Positions 23,171 through 33,775 are shown, counted from the first letter of the stretch. The stretch: DNA of 64,000 nt from Cristatella mucedo (GCA_009760855.2 WPIO01000040.1:1700001-1764000); one strand, 5' to 3'. Notes: generated from the letters alone by a model not told the origin. Numbers and translations are program-made.

Positions 23171-23224
23171 TAATATGCACTGCGGAAGCAGCAGCTGCAA
23201 AGCAGCTGCTGTATTAAAGCAGAA
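23163..23224. repeat. two-step hairpin
   Basis: The outer 13-bp arms 23163-23175 and 23212-23224 pair exactly. The inner 10-bp arms 23189-23198 and 23202-23211 pair exactly around an AAA loop. The left side has an unpaired 13-base bulge; the right side has none. Confidence 0.9.
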
Positions 23225-23514
23225 AATCAGCCAAGCAGCAAAAGCAGCAGCTGGAGCAGCTGAGCGAGCAGCATCGGGAGAAGCATCGGGAGAAGCAGCT
23301 GTGGCCCCCCACAATGGCTGGCATGAAAACCTCGGCCACTTCAGGCAACGGAGGAAAACGGATAGGACCCATTGAGGTAAATAGCACTCGCAGTAAACAC
23401 CAGTAACACTTGAACACTTTTGATGCTCACTTTTCGGGAGGGGGGAGGGAGAGTGGAGGTGGTGGTGGTGGTGGTCACCTTAGCTTCAGCTGCAGGTGCC
23501 TTCTCATTGGCTGG

Positions 23515-23543
23515 CCAGCGCCATCGGATTCCGATGGCGCTGG
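23515..23543. repeat. 29-bp near-perfect palindrome
   Basis: CCAGCGCCATCGGA (23515-23528) and its reverse complement (23530-23543) flank a single T. Confidence 0.92.
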
Positions 23544-24170
23544 CTGGTGATGCTACTGCTCCAATTCGCCGGCTCCTTTGCTCTTTAGCGGCAAGACCAA
23601 AGGTCAAGGCTGGCGACCCGCTCCTGCCTGAGCTCTTCGACTGCCGGCGGCTGGCTCGGACGAAACCCGATCGGCTAAAGCCAATAGGAGGGCAAGTGAA
23701 AAGCTCGAGTGCGAACAGTGTGAATAGGGCATCGTTTTGCCCCTGGCTCTTAGCCCAGCGGCAAACTCACGAAACTCCTGCGAAACTCACGACCGGCTCA
23801 CTCTTCACGACCCGGATCGTGGGTTTGAGTCCTGCAGTGAGCGATCCTGCACTGTCTACTACTATTATTATTATCATTATCGTCGTCATCTTCATTATAT
23901 TATTGTTATGCATGCAGCCTGATGACTGCAACTTTGCGTGGCACCTTGAGGGGGCTGGGTGGGTGGGTTGCCGTCCACTCGAGTCGAGTGTTTGCCAGTG
24001 CTGCTCACGAGTGGATCTCCGAGTGACGGACGATAAAACTCCAGCTGACAGCAGCAGCAGCTTTTCTAGCACTAGCAGGATTTGAGCATTTTCCTGCTGC
24101 CGTCATTAGAACTCTCAAGCTCCTCATGTTTCTCATCAGTAGTCTCTCAGCATTACTCATGCTGAACTGT
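23544..24170. other. mostly unassigned sequence
   Basis: No gene recognised. Contains the SINE-1-like head at 23800-23860 and an ATT-rich run after it. Confidence 0.4.
23800..23862 (+). mobile_element. SINE-1-like head fragment
   Basis: CACGACCCGGATCGTGGGTT then TGAGTCCTGCAGTGAGCGAT gives the inverted ACGACC/GGTCGT pair, a B-box-like region and the start of the SINE-1 body. It then breaks off into (ATT)n. Confidence 0.55.
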
Positions 24171-24455
24171 AATAATATTAACAATAATAATGCACTTGAT
24201 AAAGCGCCCTCAGAGAACCCAATCTCTCTCTAGGCGCTTTACATTTGCTGCAAAGGGAAATTCAATTGAATGGTGAGTAATATAATGCTTGATAAACAAA
24301 CAAAATGAATAACGTGGTTAGGGGTGACATGCACAGGGTCAGCATGCAAATGTGGTTAGTGGCAGCATGCACAGTGTCAGCACGCATAAGCACATGAAGG
24401 ACGAATCGCAGGAACCCACCAAATGCTGTCCTAAATAGGTGTGTTTTTAAGTGCA
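24171..24455 (-). mobile_element. LINE-A 3' UTR plus last codons
   Basis: Antisense. It has the tail, hairpin, full 3' UTR and the final coding words (antisense of KNTPI-type C-terminal residues near 24430-24450). It then stops in unrelated sequence, about 285 bases of LINE. Confidence 0.9.
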
Positions 24456-25090
24456 CGCTTTAAAGAGATTGTAGCTGAGAAATGGCTGTCGCCGCCGCCG
24501 CCGGCAGCAATGGCTGCAAATGTCGAGTATCTATTTATCGACGATGCTCTCTCAGTAGATGGGCTGCCGCCTCGCGAGTCGAGCAGTGCCACATGGACGC
24601 GAAATTTGCTGAAGCTCGATTTAGGCACTGCTCTTCACTGCGCCAAGTTAAGTATCTGATTTCCCTGGACCCTCAATTTTGGCGGAGCAAAGCAGCTAGT
24701 GGCAGCTCAAGCGGAGGCAGGCAGCCAATGGCAGTTCTTTGGCATTCGACTCAAACGGTGCGCGTCTCTTGCAGATCGAAAGGCGGGCTTCACGATACTC
24801 GGTGCTCGAAGACGAAATCGCACTAGCGACGAGACAGACTAGTGCAAGTCGACTACTGCTTAGCGTCCTCAGCAAACTATCCGACACTTCAGACACCGAA
24901 TTTCACTAATGCACCAAAGCTGCTTCTGAAGGAAATCCTGCGCCGAAAATGCACTCGAAATTGTGCTGGCTGTCCTAGCACACTCGTGCCCAATAAAAAT
25001 GGTGGAGCTGGGGCCTCGAAGGACTCGCAAATGGTTCCCCGATAAAAGCAGGCATGCGAACGGTAGTAGATTACGGCTGCAACCGCGTGC
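24456..25090. other. unassigned sequence
   Basis: No recognised gene; short frames overlap on both strands. Confidence 0.4.
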
Positions 25091-25095
25091 GACCA

Positions 25096-25103
25096 TACAT
25101 ATA

Positions 25104-25157
<54 letters not shown>

Positions 25158-25158
25158 C

Positions 25159-25228
<70 letters not shown>
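25096..25228. repeat. (TA)n microsatellite
   Basis: TA run with periodic TACATA/TATGTA interruptions. Confidence 0.96.
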
Positions 25229-25229
<1 letters not shown>

Positions 25230-25375
25230 ACAGCGAATCCACGTCCTTAGCGAAGAGCAGCCTCTTCGACCGTCTCTGAGACCTAAATGCACCAGCTTAT
25301 AGCATACAGCCCTCCAGTCCGATGCCCAAAGCACAACTGACCGGTTCAGAGAACAAATTACTGCTCGAGTAGCTA

Positions 25376-25715
25376 TAATGGTAATAATATTAATAGTAAT
25401 AACAATAATACCCGCGTATAGCGCCCGCAGAGAACTAGATCTCTCTCTCTCCCTCTCCCACTCTCTCTCAAGGCACTTTACAGATGCTGCATATAAAGCA
25501 TTTATTTATTTATTTATTTGACAAATATTTGGAGGTAAATCGGCAAGCAGCAGGCCCAGCAAGCAGCAGGCACGAGCAGGTAAGCAGATACGTGCGCACG
25601 AAGGACGAATCACAAAGACTCACCAAATGCTGTAATACAAAGGTGCGTTTTAAGCTTCTTTTTAAAAGTTGTGTCAGGGGACGTTGTGATGTGCATCGGT
25701 GGTGAGTTCCAGCTA
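25376..25715 (-). mobile_element. diverged LINE-A 3' region
   Basis: Antisense. ATA-type tail, hairpin region expanded by a local (TC)n (25439-25475), (ATTT)n at 25500-25519 inside the 3' UTR, then GAAGGACGAATCACAAAG and the end of the coding region. Old copy with microsatellite growth inside it. Confidence 0.65.
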
Positions 25716-25800
25716 TTACTTCAGTTGTCCATTTATACGTTATAAGCTATAGATTATGACATTTCTGGTTTCTACAGATATGTATATATATATATATATA

Positions 25801-25840
25801 TATAACTATAACCATATATGCATATATGGTTATAGTTATA
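25801..25840. repeat. 40-bp perfect palindrome
   Basis: 25801-25820 is the exact reverse complement of 25821-25840 with no spacer. It is AT-rich and joined on the left to a (TA)n run. Confidence 0.93.
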
Positions 25841-25926
25841 GTTAAAGTTATATATATATGTACATATACATAAAAAATATACAGTATACAACATATACAC
25901 ATTTTTCCAGCCGGACATAAATATAA

Positions 25927-26062
25927 AATATAATTCCTTTGTATAGCGCCCCAAGAGAACTTAATCTCTATTCAGGCGCTTCACATATGGCTCAGGGCTC
26001 GAGCTCACGACCTCAGCCAGACCTTGGTCGGGGCGAGCACCATAACCGCTGGACCAAACCGG
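25927..26062 (-). mobile_element. SINE-2, full length, antisense
   Basis: From the left (3' end): ATTCCTTTGTATAGCGCCCC (hairpin arm), AATCTCTATTCAGGCGCTTC (other arm), then AGCTCACGACCTCAG and GGCGAGCACCATAACCGC (tRNA-like head). Same arrangement as 18967-19112. The 5' end abuts the GACGGGCTGAAAACGAG repeat. Confidence 0.85.
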
Positions 26063-26091
26063 ATGACGGGCTGAAAACGAGTATCTATGTT

Positions 26092-26129
<38 letters not shown>

Positions 26130-26272
26130 ACACATATATATTTGATATATAAATATATAAATATATATATATTTATATATATATATATAAATACATACAC
26201 ACACACATATATATATGTATATGTATATGTATATGTATAACGTGCATACTCGTTTTCAGCCCGTCATGTGTG
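26061..26272. mobile_element. short TIR element with microsatellite core
   Basis: The left end GGATGACGGGCTGAAAACGA (about 26061-26083) is matched by its reverse complement at about 26245-26271. Between the ends lie (CA)n, (TA)n and GTATAT repeats only. A further copy of one end is at 31196-31222. No coding capacity. It resembles the microsatellite-carrying MITE-like elements of invertebrates in organisation; superfamily not determined. Confidence 0.6.
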
Positions 26273-27019
26273 ACTGGAAAAATTTGACCGGCGAATTCGT
26301 CCCGATTCTACTTTTTCCTTTTCCTCCCTGGCCATTGGCTCTTGCTGATGCGACAGTTGAACGGCGTCCGCTCGGCTGATTCGTCGCGCTCTTTCCCGCT
26401 ACGGCCTCTCCGGCTGCACGCTGTTGCTGGCTATAACGTCTCTTTCTTGCAGCTTCTGCAGCCTACCCCTCTTCTGCAGCCTCTTCTGGCTACGTCACTT
26501 CCGGTACGTAGATGCCGTCGAAAGCGCCTCATCCTCACAGCTTCTTTTCCTTTCAGGATTTCGATTGGTATTCATTCAAGAAAATGAACCCGGCTGAAGA
26601 CACAGAGCACACTAGCGCAATTGGCATGCTGGCTTTACGCAAATCTAGAGGCTTTCTAATACCCGTATGTAGCCAATTCAGCCGGTCCGACGAGCAGTAG
26701 CGCCGCGAGTAAGCGAGTGAGAGCGAGCGAGTGAGTGAATGAGTGAGCGAGAGAGCGAGCGAGCGAGAGTATGTGCATGTTTGTTAGTAGACTATCCATC
26801 TGTACGTAGCGATCTGAGCACTAATGTAAATGCACCGAACAAATATCGCGAATCAGTGAACCTATTTGGCTGCCCTTTAGGAGCCGCATGACTTTTTGAT
26901 GAAATTTAAGATAGCTTATATTGCCCTGCGGTGAGCGATGGCCACCGCCATTCTCACCGTTCCGAGAATGGTCAGGATAAAGCTTTTTCTAGCGACCAAT
27001 TCTTGATTTGTGCTCATAC
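26273..27019. other. unassigned sequence
   Basis: No gene recognised apart from the GAGC/GAGT repeat listed separately. Confidence 0.4.
26697..26773 (+). repeat. GAGC/GAGT degenerate tandem repeat
   Basis: Four-base units (GCGA, GAGT, GAGC) repeated over about 75 bases. Confidence 0.8.
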
Positions 27020-27140
27020 AAATTATTATTTCTACTTATTTATTTTATTATTTCTACTTATTTATTTTACTACTTATTTTTTCTACTTATTTATTTAAAT
27101 TATTTCTACTTATTTATTTATAATTATTACTGTTATTACT
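27020..27140 (+). repeat. TTATTTCTACTTATTTATTT-type tandem repeat
   Basis: About five imperfect units of 18-22 bases, AT-rich. The hydrophobic open frame across it is a by-product. Confidence 0.85.
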
Positions 27141-27664
27141 ATTTACTTATATTTATGTATGCTTGTTTATTATATTCATTATATCTGTTTGCTATCGCTT
27201 GTTATTCTTGGCATCGCATAAGCTTCCCTAGGTCGTAAGCAAATGTCGCCACTTGTTGGCCACAATGGTCAAGCTATACAGTCAAAGCTCAACGACCTGA
27301 CAAAGAGCCGGTGCAAAGAGTACGGTCGTCTCTCACCTTCGTGCTTTGACTTTCGCGGCTTCACTCTCTCTCTCTCTCTCGCGATCTTTCAAAAATATTC
27401 ATTGACAAGTTGATCGTGATAGGGAAAGAGATACAGTGGACGCTCGATTGTTAACATTACGCCCCTGTATTGCAATTAAAACTAAAACTCCTGTACGTAT
27501 AGACTGTAGGCCTATGTATTCGAGCACTCCACCCCCACCCCGCAAATCCTTCAACGCCAGGCGCAGCCGCTCGACCACTCCTTGTGGGCAAGAGCTTTGC
27601 CCAAAACATAGAGCTTTGTCGAAACAAGCCAATCGGAGCGTCCTGTTCACTGGTTCTTTAGATT

Positions 27665-27855
27665 AATCTATCTTACCTTTAAATAACCTTATCCTTTAAA
27701 TGTACGATATAACTTAAATCCTTAACCTACTTAACCTTAACCTCCTATAACTTATAACCTATAATTTAACCTCCTATAACCTATAACCAGTAACTTAAAG
27801 CCTTAACCTCCTAAACACTTAACCTCCTTAAACCCTATCCTATCCTTAAACCCTA
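27665..27855 (+). repeat. degenerate CCTTAACCT / CTTAAACCCTATC repeat
   Basis: Irregular repetition of TAACCT, CCTTAACCTCC, CCTATAACC and AAACCCTATCC words over about 190 bases. It loosely resembles a decayed telomere-type array but has no constant unit. Flanked on the right by (AT)n. Confidence 0.75.
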
Positions 27856-27856
27856 T

Positions 27857-27857
27857 C

Positions 27858-27921
<64 letters not shown>
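27857..27921. repeat. (AT)n microsatellite
   Basis: Clean AT run of about 64 bases. Confidence 0.97.
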
Positions 27922-27922
<1 letters not shown>

Positions 27923-28046
27923 TGAATGCTGACTACGTCGCAAAGCCTAGTCATAAGTAGCTTACTTAAATACGACCTACTTTTACTTATATCACATTAA
28001 GACTCGCCAATCTCATCGGAATGCAGTACGAGCTCTTGTCCTATCG

Positions 28047-29016
28047 ATAATAATAATATTAATAATAATGCACTTGATAAAGTGCCCTCAGAGAACTTTA
28101 TCTCTTTCTAGGCGCTTTACATTTGCTGCAAAGGGAAATGCCATTTAATGGTAAGAAAAAAATATGCTTGAAAAACAAACAAAATGAATAACATGGTTAG
28201 GGGTGACATGCACAGGGTCAGCATGCAAATGTGGTTAGTGGCAGCATGCACAGTGTCAGCACGCATAAGCACGTGAAGGACGAATCACAGGGACCAACTA
28301 AATGCTGTCCTAAATAGGTGTGTTTTTAAGTTCCTTTTAAATGTGGTCAAGTCAGGGGATGTTCTGACGCAGGTCGGGAGGGAGTTCCAAGCTTTGGGAG
28401 CATACGAACTAAATGCACGGTCTCCAAAGGATTTGAGGTTTGTACGAGGTAGTGGTAAACTGTTGGATTTCGAAAAGCGGGTGGTACGATGCTTGGCCTG
28501 ATGGGGGAGTATGTCGGAGAGATAGGCTGGAGCCAAAGAATGAAGGAACCTAAAAGTGAGCGGCAAAACCTTGAAGTCAATCCGTTGCTTGACTGGTAGC
28601 CAGTGTAGGTCGGCGAGAAGTGGAGTAATGTGGCAACTGCGACGCTCACGACAGACAAGCCTAGCTGCAGAGTTTTGCACCAGCTGCAATCGCCTGATCG
28701 CACATGCTGGTAGGCCAGTAAGCAGTGAGTTGCAGAAGTCGAGACGGGATGTCACGAATGCATGGACAAACTTGGACGTGGTATCCTTATCTAAACAAGC
28801 CCGAATTTTAGCAATGTTATGAAGGTGAAAATATGCAGATTTGACCGTGGAGCTGATATGGTCGTCTGACCAGAGTTCGCTTTGGAATATGACACCTAGA
28901 TTTCGAGCTGATTCGACAGGAGATATGCTGGCAGAGCCAATTTTGAGAGTCAGCATTTCCAATCTCTTAATCACACTGGGTTTGCCCATAACTAGTAAGT
29001 TAGTTTTATCATTAAA
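28047..29016 (-). mobile_element. LINE-A copy: end of RT, C-terminal domain, 3' UTR
   Basis: Antisense. Homology enters at [15 protein letters not shown] (about 29014) and continues in one open frame to the stop at 28285. Motifs in order: [62 protein letters not shown] and [15 protein letters not shown]. The full 3' UTR, terminal hairpin and ATT tail follow. About 242 residues stay open with no frameshift, so the copy is young, yet it lacks the endonuclease and the YADD part of the reverse transcriptase. The few residues upstream of NDKTN are host sequence. Confidence 0.93.
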
Positions 29017-29213
29017 GTGAGTCCGAGAAGGTATTCGCATTCGTACCTCATTGCGCACGATAGCAAGAAGCTACCAATAGGCTTAATATCCGGGCATGCA
29101 AATATTATGAATTATTGTACTCCAAGATATCACTGAAAAACGGAGACCAACGGAAAATCAAAATATATCCACATAAATATATGCAAAACATACACATATA
29201 AATGTACATGTAT

Positions 29214-29215
<2 letters not shown>

Positions 29216-29263
<48 letters not shown>
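29216..29263 (+). repeat. compound (CA)n(TA)n microsatellite
   Basis: CA run followed directly by TA run. Confidence 0.96.
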
Positions 29264-29324
29264 GTATATAATATACATTATCGAGAAAAATATTTTTAAC
29301 TACTGTATATACATTAGCCGGCGG

Positions 29325-30045
29325 TACTCTGTCCTGCCAGAGTCGAGCGTGCTACCGGGCCTCCCGGTTCCGGAACAGGGACCGCACGGCTTCCGTGGCT
29401 GTAATGGCGTCAGAGACGCAGTGCCCCCCTAAAGCCGTCTTTTCCGAGAGTGGGATGCCGACGTCGGCCAGGCAAGCTTAATTGTTTGGTCACCAGCTGC
29501 CGAGAGGTCCGACCGCGAAGGGCCTCACCATTGCCGAACGGTAGCCAGCGGTCAGGAAAGACCAGGCAACGGCTGCCTATTTATCGGTCTCGTTCCGGGC
29601 CACCATAATAAGAGTATCCTCGCTGCTGTCGAAAGACACCGTCACATCCACAATTACTAAATCCTTGCCGTTGTCAATGACCAGGTCCGGCTTGAGAGCC
29701 AGACCACCGGCAAGCGGTAGGGTGCGGCCTGCCGACATGTCGTTGAGTGTGGTGGCCGGAAAAGCTCCGATTAGGCGGCCCAGAACTAGATTTCTTTGGA
29801 CCGTAATTGCATGTAGCTTCGGCCGGCAGTGGCTCAGCGCTTGGCAAACGGTCTCTGCCTCCGTGCGGCATAGGCGGCAGCTGGTAACCGTTCTAGGGTA
29901 TGCTCGACTCCTGGCAGCAGCCACTGGCAGCACATCCAGGCGAGCTCGTTACACGAACCGCCAAGTCCGAAATGACAGGCCAAGACCCGTAGTCAAGAAG
30001 TGACTGTGAGTGGCGAATTGGTCCATGGCCAGGCAGCGGCTGACA
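29325..30045 (-). pseudogene. R2/NeSL-like non-LTR fragment: zinc knuckle and restriction-like endonuclease
   Basis: Minus strand. From the 5' side it reads NVSRCLAMDQFATH, RTWRFV, a stop, then RARLDVLPVAAARSRAYP and CRLCRTEAETVCQALSHC (zinc-knuckle-like, Q at the position usually His). Next come HAITVQRNLVLGRL, LALKPDLVIDNGKDLVIVDV (the PD...D signature of the restriction-like endonuclease), then after a stop AVAWSFLTAGYRS and RPFAVGPLGSW. This order is the C-terminal half of R2-, R4- or NeSL-type retrotransposons, unrelated to LINE-A. At least three in-frame stops (about 29953, 29577, 29490) mark it as dead. The reverse transcriptase core is absent. The clade within this group is not resolved. 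Confidence 0.8.
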
Positions 30046-30260
30046 TTATACGGTCAGCCCCCGAATTACGACGGTTTGGCTTATTAAAACTCGAAGATGT
30101 GAACTCGGCAACGGTTATGCAAAATAAAATCTAAATTAAAAGTAGAATGTTATCCAAGAAAACTTTCAAAAACTGACGCGGAGTCAATAGATTTGACAAT
30201 GCCGCAAAAAGTAGGGGGAAAATGATGTCTGACAGCTGTGCATTGTGGGTACTAGGGACT

Positions 30261-30264
30261 ATGA

Positions 30265-30339
<75 letters not shown>

Positions 30340-30342
30340 ATA
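30261..30342. repeat. compound (AAAT)n(TA)n(TG)n microsatellite
   Basis: Three microsatellites back to back. Read on the other strand the order is (CA)n(TA)n(ATTT)n. Confidence 0.96.
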
Positions 30343-30417
30343 CCATTCTCGCCTTACAAACAGTTTGACTTACGACGGGTTTTTTGAATCCTATCTATTT
30401 CGTAAGTCGGGATATAT

Positions 30418-30721
30418 GCCATTGCCACACTTTGAATTACAATGACTACACTTGCAAATTATAAATTATCTTCCCTTTCCCAATCCTGTTTTCGCACTCA
30501 TCCTTGCTTAACCGTCATTTTATGGCTATAAATCCGCAGTGGAGTACATAACACACACAACGTTTGTTCGTCCCGACGTAGCGTTTACATCGAGTACTGC
30601 GCTACGTATGTATAGCTGTAAAGTGAGGGTTAAGCAAGGATGAGCGCGAAAACGGGATTGGGGAAGGGGAGATAATTTAGAATTTGCACGCGCAGTCGTA
30701 GCAATTCAGCGTGGCAATGGC
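30418..30721. repeat. long imperfect palindrome, arms about 130 bp
   Basis: 30418-30549 pairs with 30591-30721 read in reverse complement. Strong blocks include GCCATTGCCAC, CAATCCTGTTTTCGCACTCA against CAATCCCGTTTTCGCGCTCA, and TCCTTGCTTAACC. The spacer is about 41 bases. Similarity stops at both outer edges. No coding potential; either a foldback MITE or two copies of one element in inverted orientation. Confidence 0.85.
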
Positions 30722-31249
30722 TTGTCCAGCAGCTCGAGCTCTCTGCACTATGACCCCGCTTAGGCTGTCGCTTTAGCACTTCCGCTACTTCCGCGTGGAC
30801 CAACCGAATCAACGTATTCAAAAGCTTCCGGATTAATGTTAAGCGAGATTCACAATAATTTCGTTACTTCTTTGCGTTGCAACCAGTTTCGTTGAATGAT
30901 TGCGAATCTCAATGGCGGACTTCAAATTCGCAGTCAGAGGGCGTTTTTTGTCTTATGAATATCAATCAAGATCGTGGAAGAAGAGAAGCTGAAAGGAAAA
31001 GGCTCTTTCTCACCAAGCTGGAAAGCTCCGTCCCGGAAGTGACTGAGACTGAGGCTGAGAAAGAAGCGGAAGCGCGATGCATTCGCTGATTCGCTGAAAC
31101 CATTCGTCCGCGGCGCCAGCAGCAACGCGCCGCAGAGACTAAGGAAGAAGCGAGGGCTCGACGAGTTTGGCGAGTCGCATTTTTTCCTGTCATAAATGAC
31201 GGGCTAAAACCGAGTGTATACAGCGTACATATACGTATACGCATGCTTC

Positions 31250-31535
31250 CTCTCCAGCCTTTTTAAAACTACCTGGAAAAAGATGTAGTTTATTATCAGC
31301 GAGCTATTAACGATGGTAATACTAACAATAATTGCTATTTGCATAGCCCTCTAAGTCATCTTCCTGTCCATTCAGGGTTTCCTCCCGGCATTTTTAAAAG
31401 TACCTAGAAAAAGATGTAGTTTTATTAGCGAGCTAAAATAATAATAATAGTAATATTAATGATGGTAATACTAATAATAATAACTATTTGCATCGCCGCC
31501 TAAGATATTTTCTTGTCCGTTCAGACGCTGTACAA
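31250..31535. repeat. two tandem copies of a 130-150-bp ATT-tailed repeat
   Basis: CTGGAAAAAGATGTAGTTT (near 31272) and CTAGAAAAAGATGTAGTTT (near 31405) begin equivalent segments. Each continues through AGCGAGCTA, GATGGTAATACTAA and a CTATTTGCAT...CCTAAG...TGTCC(A/G)TTCAGG end. The last words resemble a decayed antisense LINE/SINE tail. Confidence 0.65.
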
Positions 31536-31641
31536 CTCACTGCAACGGAAGGAATAGCCAATAGCTAACACAAAGTAAGGTATCGTGATTAGTCAATCAC
31601 GCAAAAGCATTTTCAAATATATACATATACAAATACATACA

Positions 31642-31661
31642 CGCACACGCACACGCACGCG

Positions 31662-31752
<91 letters not shown>

Positions 31753-31753
31753 T
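31642..31753 (+). repeat. compound (CA)n(TA)n microsatellite
   Basis: CACG/CACA run to about 31735, then TA, then a short GA run. Confidence 0.97.
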
Positions 31754-31987
31754 TAGAGAGAGAGAGTAGGTAGTTGCGCTTTGAGTCGGCTAATGTTTAC
31801 TCTCCGCTTGTTCAGCGGGAAGAGAATACAAAATTGTACGCGCATGTCGCCACTTCATTTCTTCCGCTAAAAATCCGACTCAAGTTCAAGGCTTGTCCCC
31901 GCTTGTCGTAGATGCAGGCTGCGAGCTGATCCGAGAGCTGATTCGCAGCTGCAGGTTTATTCACAGCTCTCCACCGAGGATTCATTT

Positions 31988-32063
31988 AGACAGAGCGTAA
32001 ATCCGTCAGCGGCAGAGTCCAGCTAGCCGAGGACTCGGCCGCTGACGGATTTACGCTCTGTCT
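31988..32063. repeat. hairpin, 33-bp arms, one mismatch, 10-base loop
   Basis: 31988-32020 pairs with 32031-32063, with a single mismatch seven bases into the arm from the loop side. The loop is AGCTAGCCGA. The outer 25 bp pair perfectly. Confidence 0.94.
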
Positions 32064-32859
32064 GTAACATCACGCTAGAAGAAAACGCAGCGGGAGGGGG
32101 CGGGGCGGGGGTCTGGATTATTCTTCGCGAGCCATTTAATGCGAATCGAGATCCGATATTTTGCAGATACCCCTCAGAGTTGCGCAATGATAAACAGCTT
32201 CCCTCTAGAGGGATGATTCGATAAACAGCTTAGCTGGATATAGGTAGAGATAGATAAACAGCTTCTCTATGGAGGCACCGCTCTCTCGGGCTACTTGTGC
32301 GCCAGCGCCTCCTACCAGCAGCCAAATATAGATGGCGGCGGCCCGTAGTGCACCTGGGACGGATTACTTTCCCGACTGTTCTATTTTTTGCTGAGTGCTC
32401 GGCAACGGGAGGCCTGCTGCTGCTGCTGCCACTGCTGCTGCTGCTGCTATTAGCGGCCCGTCGGGCGAGCGACTGAGCGGCAGACGCTCGAAGTCTGGCG
32501 GCCGAAAAAGAGGAGGAAACGCCCGACGAGGCAATGGCCGACCGACCAAAAGGTCACACGCGAAAGGTCTCAATCTAAAAGGTCTGACGAGGAATACAGA
32601 GGGAATTGCTGACAAGACGCTGCCCTGCTGGACTAGGCTAGGCTAGGTTCGGCTCGGAGCTGCGGACAAGCGGCCGCCACTAATTGAAGCGAGAAAGTCC
32701 TCCACTACGCAAAATGGCTGGCGCAATCGCGTCACGTGGCTAGATGGCGCACGTGGTCTGGCAAGTCATTGGCTCGCCGTTTCGCATCTTCTTCCTCTAA
32801 AGAGGGAAGTCTCGACAGCGAAATAATTAGAGAGACGGGTGGTTAAAGAGGGATGGCAA
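32064..32859. other. unassigned, partly GC-rich sequence
   Basis: Contains a (CTG)n run at 32415-32449 and a CpG-rich stretch to about 32550. The word GATAAACAGCTT occurs three times at 32190-32264. The Ala-rich open frame at 32395-32646 is open on both strands and no domain is recognised. Confidence 0.4.
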
Positions 32860-32998
32860 TATTAATATAATTCATTGGTATAGCGCCCTACGAGGCGCTT
32901 CACGTGTGCCTCGACGCTCAAGCCCGCGACCTCGGTAATCAAATGCATTCACCTTGACCTTGATCAGGGGAGCACCTTAACCAATGGGCCAAACCTGC
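32860..32998 (-). mobile_element. SINE-2, antisense, partly deleted tail
   Basis: ATTCATTGGTATAGCGCCCT begins the tail, but the middle of the hairpin is missing (CTACGAGGCGCTTCACG). The head follows with AGCCCGCGACCTCGG, GGGGAGCACCTTAACCAATG and GGGCCAAACC. Confidence 0.75.
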
Positions 32999-33023
32999 AA
33001 AGACAGATAAAGAGAGGGAGAGG

Positions 33024-33663
<640 letters not shown>

Positions 33664-33769
33664 AGCTGATTAACAACCTCGTTTATAAAGCGGCGGGAGA
33701 GCCCTCAGAGGCTAAGGCAGCCGCTTGCAGTGAACAATGAAGGATCGCCGCCCCCTGCAGGACTTGAAT
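33664..33769 (-). mobile_element. SINE-1 fragment, 5'-truncated
   Basis: Antisense. AGCTGATTAACAACCTCGTT starts the 3' end. GCTTGCAGTGAACAATGAAG and GATCGCC are body words, and the element ends near CAGGACTTGAA before the A box. Confidence 0.75.
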
Positions 33770-33775
33770 AATAAT

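Noticed and set aside
27665-27855. True interstitial telomere
   Set aside because: No constant TTAGGG- or TTAGG-type unit; only loosely similar words.
28285-29058. Independent 257-codon host gene
   Set aside because: The whole frame from about residue 15 on is the LINE-A C-terminal region; the first residues are flanking DNA.
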